Shown here: in pieces, positions 6,263-11,951 of the stretch
Numbering within the stretch: position 1 is the first letter of the stretch
How the letters are laid out: each line of letters begins with the position of its first letter
Assembly: GCA_958354085.1 (NCBI GenBank)
Contig: CATWUX010000064.1
Coordinates: 1 to 11,951, forward strand
Length of the DNA stretch: 11,951 nt
Reading direction: 5' to 3'
DNA from: an uncultured Oscillospiraceae bacterium
GTDB lineage: Bacteria > Bacillota > Clostridia > Oscillospirales > Acutalibacteraceae
Program-made: the position numbers and the translations under genes
Notes under the pieces: generated by a model
Databases searched by the model: none
What the model was told of the DNA's origin: nothing
Seen by the model: the letters and a program-made list of their open reading frames with translations, nothing else

Positions 6263-7234
6263 GTGGCGGAACGTATGAATTTTCATGGTAAGGATATCAA
6301 AATTTTTTCGGCAAATTCCAACCGGCTGCTGGCAAAGCAAATTGCCGAATCGCTCGGGCTGCCGCTGGGAAAAGCGGACGTGACGACTTTCAGCGACGGG
6401 GAAATTTCGGTTTCCATCAACGAATCGGTGCGCGGTTCGGATGTGTTTGTGGTGCAGTCCACCTGTGCGCCGGTCAACGACAACCTGATGGAACTGCTCA
6501 TCATGATGGATGCGTTCAAGCGTGCCTCCGCCGCCCGCATTACGGCGGTGATCCCCTATTTTGGCTATGCGCGGCAGGATCGCAAGGCGAAAGCGCGCGA
6601 TCCGATCTCCGCGAAGCTGGTGGCGGATCTGATCACCGCGGCGGGCGCCGACCGCGTGCTGACGATGGATCTGCACGCGCCGCAGATTCAGGGCTTTTTC
6701 AATATCCCGGTGGATCATCTGGTGGGCGCGCCGATTTTATCCGGCTATTTCCGTTCGCTCATCGGCGATGCGCAGGAAGAATGGGTGGTCGTATCGCCCG
6801 ACCTCGGCTCGGTCACGCGCTCGCGTAATTTTGCGGCGCGGCTGGATTGCGGGCTGGCGGTCATCGACAAGCGCCGCCAGCGCGCCAACGTTTGCGAGGT
6901 TATGAATATTATCGGCGAGGTAAAGGATAAAAACGTTATTTTGGTGGACGATATGATTGATACGGCGGGCACCTTGTGCAATGCGGCGAACGCGGTCATG
7001 GAAAAAGGCGGCGCACGCAGCGTTGTGGCGGCGGCGACGCACCCGGTGCTGTCCGGCCCGGCGATTGAGCGGCTGAAGAACAGCCCGATCGAACAGGTCG
7101 TGCTGCTCAATACGATTGCGCTTGCGCCCGAAAAACGCTTGGAAAAGTTTACGACGCTCAACGTGGCGCCCGTATTTTCCGAAGCGATCGAGCGTATATA
7201 TGAGGATAAACCGGTTTCCATTATGTTTGTATGA
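6263..7234 (+). CDS. prs: Ribose-phosphate pyrophosphokinase (PRPP synthase)
   Basis: Makes PRPP from ribose 5-phosphate and ATP for purine, pyrimidine, histidine, tryptophan and NAD synthesis. 323 residues from the GTG at 6263, which has AAGGA at 6253-6257, 5 bases upstream; an ATG at 6275 (319 residues, MNFHGKD) is the alternative and matches the usual family N-terminus, but its upstream GGCGGA is a weaker site. Motifs of class I enzymes are intact: FSDGE (43-47), the ATP-binding YARQDRKA (102-109), DLHAPQIQGFF (136-146), the flexible loop KRR (203-205), and the PRPP loop VDDMIDTAGT (228-237). Both domains are complete and length is normal (B. subtilis about 317). First gene of a plus-strand run; 127 bases separate it from pth with no terminator seen. 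Confidence 0.98.
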   Translation: MAERMNFHGKDIKIFSANSNRLLAKQIAESLGLPLGKADVTTFSDGEISVSINESVRGSDVFVVQSTCAPVNDNLMELLIMMDAFKRASAARITAVIPYFGYARQDRKAKARDPISAKLVADLITAAGADRVLTMDLHAPQIQGFFNIPVDHLVGAPILSGYFRSLIGDAQEEWVVVSPDLGSVTRSRNFAARLDCGLAVIDKRRQRANVCEVMNIIGEVKDKNVILVDDMIDTAGTLCNAANAVMEKGGARSVVAAATHPVLSGPAIERLKNSPIEQVVLLNTIALAPEKRLEKFTTLNVAPVFSEAIERIYEDKPVSIMFV

Positions 7235-7361
7235 GGCGAGCGCTTTGACGTGGAGCGAAATGCGGTGGCGGCGCAGCCAACATGGTTGCAGCCGCTTTAT
7301 CGGTTGCGCATACAGGCAGAAAATGGAATCGTAAAGTAGTATTGCTTAAAGGAGTTCGCGG

Positions 7362-7961
7362 ATGTTGTTTAAAAAGCCAAAGCCGGCGGGGCCGGTTGAT
7401 TTTCTGATCGTGGGGCTGGGCAATCCCGGCAAAAAATATGAGGGAACGCGCCACAACGCCGGCTTTGCGGCGCTGGAGGCGCTGGCGGAATCGCTGCACG
7501 TCAAGGTGGATCGGGTGCGGTTTAAATCGTTCTGCGCGCAGACCGAGCTAGACGGGCAGCGGGTGCTGCTGATGATGCCGCAGACCTTTATGAATCTCAG
7601 CGGCGAGGCGGTGCGGGAGGCGATGCAGTTTTATAAGCTGCCGCCGGAGCGGGTACTGGTGCTGTTCGATGATATCTCGCTGCCGGTCGGGACGATCCGT
7701 ATCCGCCGCAAGGGCAGCGCCGGCGGGCAGAAGGGGATGGCGAGCATCATCGCCCTGTGCGGCAGCGACCAGTTTCCGCGCGTGAAGATCGGTATCGGCG
7801 AAAAACCGCACCCCGATTACGATCTGGCGGATTGGGTGCTGTCCCGTTTCACCAAGGAAGAGGCGCCGCGGCTGCTGGACGCCGCCAAAAACGCTGCCGA
7901 GGCCGCCCGGCTGATCGCCGCCGGTAAGGTGGATGAGGCGATGAACCGGTTTTCAAAATGA
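7362..7961 (+). CDS. pth: Peptidyl-tRNA hydrolase
   Basis: Cytoplasmic hydrolase that frees tRNA from peptidyl-tRNA dropped by stalled ribosomes. 199 residues, normal length. Recognisable active-site elements: GLGNPG with Asn21, TRHNAGF with the catalytic His31, FMNLSG with Asn78, and FDDISL with Asp103 (E. coli Asn10, His20, Asn68, Asp93). The loop that normally reads GGHNG is GGQKG here, so Lys124 replaces the E. coli Asn114 equivalent and Gln123 the His113. The C-terminal RIGIGEKP-like segment and helices are present. AAAGGAG at 7348-7354 lies 7 bases before the ATG. Follows prs by 127 bases and precedes a small membrane protein by 28 bases. Confidence 0.97.
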   Translation: MLFKKPKPAGPVDFLIVGLGNPGKKYEGTRHNAGFAALEALAESLHVKVDRVRFKSFCAQTELDGQRVLLMMPQTFMNLSGEAVREAMQFYKLPPERVLVLFDDISLPVGTIRIRRKGSAGGQKGMASIIALCGSDQFPRVKIGIGEKPHPDYDLADWVLSRFTKEEAPRLLDAAKNAAEAARLIAAGKVDEAMNRFSK

Positions 7962-7989
7962 TCCACTGTTGGCAGAGAGGAGAAGCCAT

Positions 7990-8316
7990 ATGTCCGATTT
8001 AACCCCCAAAAGCCCGAAAACGCCGGAAGAAAAAAGGGCGCGCAACACAAAAATCCGGCATATTTTGTTTGATATGTTTGCCCCGGCTGTGGCAGCTTTA
8101 TTTTTGGTGCTGGCTATTTTATGGCCGCATACGATTTTTACGGCGCTGTCCGGCATCAGCGCGGGCGTTGTCCTCATCCGGTTTGCCACATCCCGGTATA
8201 ACCGTGAGAACGGGATGTCCATCAGCGACCGGCTGGCAATGTTCGGCGGTATCACGGCGATCCTGCTGGGGATTGCCCGTCTCATTTTGTTGGTGTGGGA
8301 AGCGCTGCACGGATAA
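7990..8316 (+). CDS. Small three-helix membrane protein of unknown function
   Basis: 108 residues from the ATG at 7990, with GAGAGGAG at 7975-7982, 7 bases upstream. The first 30 residues are polar and basic (KSPKTPEEKRARNTK), then three hydrophobic segments follow: about 35-52 (FAPAVAALFLVLAILW), 55-72 (IFTALSGISAGVVLIRFA) and 86-106 (LAMFGGITAILLGIARLILL), joined by a charged loop RYNRENGMSISDR. The N-terminus is probably cytoplasmic by the positive-inside rule. It sits between pth and mfd in the same direction, 28 bases after pth and 26 before mfd, so it is co-transcribed. I do not recognise a family; nothing visible indicates a repair or translation role. Confidence 0.8.
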   Translation: MSDLTPKSPKTPEEKRARNTKIRHILFDMFAPAVAALFLVLAILWPHTIFTALSGISAGVVLIRFATSRYNRENGMSISDRLAMFGGITAILLGIARLILLVWEALHG

Positions 8317-8342
8317 TTTTTCAGGAAAGGCTCAGGAAACGC

Positions 8343-11300
8343 ATGGGAATTTTTGAACGCGGGCTGGAGACGCTGCCGCCATACAGCGCGCTTTGTGCCG
8401 ATCTGCGCGCCGGGCGCGCGCCGGCGGCGCTGACCGGCCTCGGCCATATTCATAAGGTGTTGTTTGTTCACGCTTTGTGCGCCGCTTTGCGCCGCAAGGC
8501 GGTTTTTGTTGTGTCTGACGAAGCGGAGGCAACCCGCGTGTGCGAGGATCTGACGGCGCTGGGAGATACGGCGCTGTTTTTGCCCGCGCGCGAGCTGTCG
8601 CTGCGGCGGGTGGAATCCACTTCGCGCGAATACGAACAGATGCGGCTGGGCATTCTGGCACGCATGACGGCGGGGGATTACGACTGCATCGTGACCTGCG
8701 TGGACGCGGCGGCGCAGTATACGCTGCCGCCGTCCGTGCTGTTATCCCGCACGCTGACGCTGCGTGTCGGCGCGCCGATCCCCTGCCGCGATCTGGCACA
8801 GGCGCTGAGCGCCGCCGGGTATGAACGCTGTGATCAGATTGAAGGAACCGGCCAGTTTTCGGTGCGCGGCGGCATCATCGATGTGTATTCCGCCGACTGC
8901 CCTGCGCCCGTTCGGTTGGAACTGTGGGGGGACACGGTGGATACGCTGTCCTATTTCGATCTGCTGTCCCAGCGGCGCACCGAGGCCATCGAGCATATCG
9001 CCATTCCGCCCGCCGCCGAGATTCTGGTGGATAACGGCGCATCGCTGGCGGACAGCATTGAAACGCTCGCCGCCGGTCTGCGCGGCAAGGGCGCGGCGGC
9101 GCAACGGGAAAACTTGCTGGCGGATGTGGATCGGCTGCGCGGCGGCGGCAGTCCCGCGTCGCTGGACAAATATATTCCGCTGATCTATCCGCAGCCCGCG
9201 ACACTGTTCGATTATGCGGGCGACGCACTGGTGTTTGTGTCCGAGATTGCCAAGGTCAAGGAGCGGGCGCGCACCGCGGCATGGCAGTTGAATGAAGATA
9301 TCAAGATGCTGCTTGAGGAAGGTCAGCTTTGCCGGGGCTTGTCCGAATACGCGATGGACTGGAACGGCGTTTTGACGGAATTGGAACGCCGCGGCGCGGT
9401 GCTGATGGACGCGTTTGCACGCACCGGGCAGGAGCTGCCGCTGCGTGCGCTGTATAATGTTACGGCGCGGCAGCTGCCGGTTTGGTCAGGCGGGCTGGAG
9501 CTGCTGTGCGAGGATCTGCGCGATATGCTCGGCCGCGGACAGGCGTGCGTCGTGCTGGCCGGCGCGGAGGAAAAAGCCGCGCAGATGCTGGCGGACGATT
9601 TGGTCAAGCAGGGTATCCCCGCGCTGTATGCGCCGTCGCCGGAGGCGCCGGTCAAAAACCGTGTGCTGGTCATGCGGGGCGGGCTGTCCTCCGGCGCGGA
9701 ATTTCCGGATGCGGCGCTGAGTATTGTGACGCATGGGCGTATTACCGGCGTGCGCCGCAGCGGAAAACGCCGCGTCAAGCGGGATAAGCAGGCGGAGATT
9801 CACAGCCTGTCGGAGCTGTCCGTCGGCGATTACATCGTCCATGCCGCGCACGGTATCGGTTTGTATCAGGGCATCCACCAGCTGGAAGTACAGGGCGTGG
9901 TCAAGGATTACATCAAGCTGCAATACGACAAGGGCGACACGCTGTATGTGCCGGTTACGCAGCTGGATCTGGTGTCGAAATACATCGGTACAAAGGACGA
10001 GGTCAAGGTCAAGCTGCACCGTCTCGGCGGGCAGGAGTGGCAGAAAACGAAATCCCGTGTCCGATCGGCGGTCAAGGATATTGCCAAGGAGCTGATCGCG
10101 CTGTATGGCAAGCGGATGGCGACGCCCGGTTTTGCATTCGAGCCGGACGGCGAATGGCAGTACGATTTTGAGCGGCGGTTCGAGTGGGAGGAAACCGACG
10201 ATCAGCTGCGCTGTATCGAGGAGATCAAGGCGGACATGGAACGGCCGGTCCCGATGGACCGGCTGCTGTGCGGCGACGTCGGCTTCGGCAAAACCGAGGT
10301 CGCGCTGCGCGCCGCGTTCAAATGCGTTACACAGGGGAAACAGTGTGTCCTGCTGGTGCCCACGACCATTCTCGCGTTCCAGCACTATAACACGGTGGTG
10401 CGGCGCATGGAAGGCTTTCCCGTCAAGGTGGAAATGCTCTCCCGCTTCCGCAGCCCGAAGCAACAGGAGGATATCCTGCGCCGCATGGCACGCGGGGAGA
10501 TCGACATTCTCATCGGCACCCACCGGATGCTGTCCAAGGACGTGAAATTCCATGACTTGGGGCTGTTTATCGTGGACGAGGAGCAGCGCTTCGGCGTGGC
10601 GCAAAAGGAGCGCATCAAGGAGCTGGCGCCCAATATCGACGTGCTGACGCTGTCCGCCACGCCGATCCCGCGCACGCTGAACATGGCGATGAGCGGCATC
10701 CGGGATATGTCGGTATTGGAGGAGGCGCCGCAGGATCGACGTCCGGTGCAAACCTATGTACTTGAGCATGACAACGGCGTTATCACCGACGCGATCCGCC
10801 GCGAGCTGCGGCGGGGCGGTCAGGTGTATTATCTGCATAACCGTGTGGAGACCATCGAACGCTGCGCGGCGGACATCCAAATGCGGATTCCCGAGGCGCG
10901 CGTCACCTTCGCGCACGGCAAAATGACAGAGGAGCAGCTGTCCGAAATCTGGCGGCAGGTGCTGGAACACGAGGTGGACGTGCTGGTGTGCACCACCATC
11001 ATCGAAACCGGCGTGGACATTGCCAATGTCAACACGCTGGTCATCGAAAATGCCGACCGGTATGGGCTGTCCCAGCTGCACCAGCTGCGCGGACGGGTAG
11101 GGCGCTCATCCCGGCGCGCGTTCGCTTATCTGACGTTTGTGCGCGGAAAGGTGCTGACCGACGTGGCAACCAAGCGGCTGGAAGCGATCCGCGAATTTAC
11201 GGAGTTCGGCGCGGGCTTTAAGATCGCCATGCGCGATATGGAGATCCGCGGCGCGGGCAATCTGCTGGGCGCGCAGCAGCATGGGCATATGGAAGCGGTC

Positions 11301-11816
11301 GGCTATGAGATGTATCTGCGGCTGCTGGCGGAGGCGGTCAACGAGGAAAAGGGCATCACCGCGGGCGAGCGGGAGGCGGAGTGCCTGATCGATTTGCAGG
11401 TGCCGGCACATATTCCGGACAGCTATATCGCGTCCAATGCACAACGGCTGGACGTCTACCGCCGTATTGCGGATATTCGTACCCACGAGGATTCACTGGA
11501 TGTATACGACGAGCTGATCGACCGGTTCGGCGAGCCGCCTGTGGCCGTGCAGGGGTTGATCGATGTGGCGCTGCTGCGCAACATGGCGGCGAATGTCGGA
11601 ATTTACGAGGTCAAGCAGCAGGCGGACAGCCTGTTGCTATACCGGCGCAAGCTGGATCTGGAGATCGGCGCGCGTATGTCGGCGGCGATGAAAGGGCGCG
11701 TGATGATCAACGCCGGCGGCAAGCCGTATTTCGCGGTCAAGATTGCCAAAAATCTCACGCCGCTGGATACGCTGCGCGAAGCGCTGGAAGCGGCGCAGGG
11801 CGAGAAAAGCGAGTAG
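8343..11816 (+). CDS. mfd: Transcription-repair coupling factor Mfd
   Basis: 1157-residue ATP-driven translocase that pushes stalled RNA polymerase off DNA lesions and recruits UvrA. Start at the ATG at 8343 (MGIFERGLE), 5 bases after AGGA at 8334-8337; a longer frame beginning with GTG at 8295 would overlap the previous gene and has no such site. N-terminal UvrB-like domains about 1-350 include GTGQFSVRGGIIDVY (168-182). A CarD-like RNA-polymerase interaction domain spans about 490-550 (VGDYIVHAAHGIG). RecG-like helicase motifs: Walker A GDVGFGKT (644-651), DEEQ box (745-748), SATPIPRTL (771-779), TTIIETGVDIANVNTLV (884-900) and motif VI QLRGRVGRS (914-922). The C-terminal TRCF domain (about 1010-1120) contains PPVAVQGLIDVALLR. 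Length matches the family (E. coli 1148) and all ATPase motifs are intact. Last gene of the prs-pth-mfd run. Confidence 0.98.
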   Translation: MGIFERGLETLPPYSALCADLRAGRAPAALTGLGHIHKVLFVHALCAALRRKAVFVVSDEAEATRVCEDLTALGDTALFLPARELSLRRVESTSREYEQMRLGILARMTAGDYDCIVTCVDAAAQYTLPPSVLLSRTLTLRVGAPIPCRDLAQALSAAGYERCDQIEGTGQFSVRGGIIDVYSADCPAPVRLELWGDTVDTLSYFDLLSQRRTEAIEHIAIPPAAEILVDNGASLADSIETLAAGLRGKGAAAQRENLLADVDRLRGGGSPASLDKYIPLIYPQPATLFDYAGDALVFVSEIAKVKERARTAAWQLNEDIKMLLEEGQLCRGLSEYAMDWNGVLTELERRGAVLMDAFARTGQELPLRALYNVTARQLPVWSGGLELLCEDLRDMLGRGQACVVLAGAEEKAAQMLADDLVKQGIPALYAPSPEAPVKNRVLVMRGGLSSGAEFPDAALSIVTHGRITGVRRSGKRRVKRDKQAEIHSLSELSVGDYIVHAAHGIGLYQGIHQLEVQGVVKDYIKLQYDKGDTLYVPVTQLDLVSKYIGTKDEVKVKLHRLGGQEWQKTKSRVRSAVKDIAKELIALYGKRMATPGFAFEPDGEWQYDFERRFEWEETDDQLRCIEEIKADMERPVPMDRLLCGDVGFGKTEVALRAAFKCVTQGKQCVLLVPTTILAFQHYNTVVRRMEGFPVKVEMLSRFRSPKQQEDILRRMARGEIDILIGTHRMLSKDVKFHDLGLFIVDEEQRFGVAQKERIKELAPNIDVLTLSATPIPRTLNMAMSGIRDMSVLEEAPQDRRPVQTYVLEHDNGVITDAIRRELRRGGQVYYLHNRVETIERCAADIQMRIPEARVTFAHGKMTEEQLSEIWRQVLEHEVDVLVCTTIIETGVDIANVNTLVIENADRYGLSQLHQLRGRVGRSSRRAFAYLTFVRGKVLTDVATKRLEAIREFTEFGAGFKIAMRDMEIRGAGNLLGAQQHGHMEAVGYEMYLRLLAEAVNEEKGITAGEREAECLIDLQVPAHIPDSYIASNAQRLDVYRRIADIRTHEDSLDVYDELIDRFGEPPVAVQGLIDVALLRNMAANVGIYEVKQQADSLLLYRRKLDLEIGARMSAAMKGRVMINAGGKPYFAVKIAKNLTPLDTLREALEAAQGEKSE

Positions 11817-11836
11817 TAGCGACGGCTAGACGGCTA

Positions 11837-11869
11837 TATAATACTAAAATCTAATGAAACGCTTTCATT
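11837..11869 (+). promoter_or_regulatory. -10-like box with adjoining inverted repeat
   Basis: TATAAT at 11837-11842 lies 20 bases after the mfd stop, and AATGAAA CGC TTTCATT (7-bp arms, 3-base centre) follows at 11853-11869. No -35 box is seen at 16-18 bases. The repeat would sit at about +5 to +21, a usual operator position. No T-tract follows it, so it is a poor intrinsic terminator for mfd. Chance cannot be excluded. Confidence 0.3.
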
Positions 11870-11885
11870 CTTTCCGGCCTGAATT

Positions 11886-11951
11886 GCACCAGAAGGCGTT
11901 ATCCTCCTTGCTGGGCGCCAGCCCAGCGGCGTCGTCTGCCTTTTCTGGTGC
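11886..11951. repeat. Long imperfect palindrome at the right edge
   Basis: Outer arms GCACCAGAA (11886-11894) and TTCTGGTGC (11943-11951) pair perfectly, continue inward as GGC/GCC after a two-base bulge, and enclose a second hairpin GCTGGGC-GCCA-GCCCAGC (11910-11927). The right arm reaches the last base of the window, so pairing may extend further; AATT precedes the left arm. It has no coding look. Best read as a dispersed palindromic (REP or MITE-like) repeat or a small structured RNA; copy number cannot be seen from here. Confidence 0.6.

Noticed and set aside
9486..11081. A 531-codon open frame on the minus strand opposite mfd
   Set aside because: Antisense shadow of mfd; no family motif or supported start, while mfd is intact across it.
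11853..11869. Catabolite-responsive (cre) site
   Set aside because: TGAAA-CGC-TTTCA resembles cre, but the half-sites are one base closer than the cre consensus allows.

Overview
The window looks like a chromosome segment from a gut-type Clostridia, most likely Oscillospiraceae/Ruminococcaceae. The signs are a Clostridium symbiosum-like pyruvate phosphate dikinase, purine-rich Shine-Dalgarno sites before nearly every gene, and high-GC housekeeping genes next to a region that looks lower in GC by eye and carries mobile-element genes. The family-level placement is inference from protein style.

Positions 1-2624 (all on the minus strand, read right to left) form an accessory module: parA, an overlapping parB, a small Pro/Glu/Thr-rich protein of unknown function, an intrinsic terminator, and the 5' part of a secreted thioester-domain surface protein that runs off the left edge. 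ParA, ParB and a thioester/VaFE-type surface protein together recall integrative conjugative elements of the Tn1549 type. No relaxase, integrase or att site is visible, so the element is inferred. ParB appears to lack the C-terminal tail of its relatives, and the next protein lacks any signal peptide. A past deletion at that joint is possible.

Positions 2625-3312 hold no confident gene. They contain two consecutive hairpins just upstream of parA, a nested multi-branch fold (2790-2931) that looks like an uncharacterised structured RNA, a possible 65-residue ORF with its own ribosome binding site, and two tandem intrinsic terminators closing the ppdK transcript. The junction between element and chromosome probably lies here.

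Positions 3313-11816 are core chromosome: ppdK on the minus strand, then a divergent promoter region (5947-6262), then a plus-strand run of prs, pth, a small three-helix membrane protein and mfd. This run links nucleotide precursor supply (PRPP), recycling of peptidyl-tRNA and transcription-coupled repair. A prs-pth-mfd neighbourhood is common in Firmicutes. The last 135 bases hold a -10-like box with an inverted repeat, then a long imperfect palindrome (11886-11951) cut by the window edge that resembles a dispersed repeat or small structured RNA.
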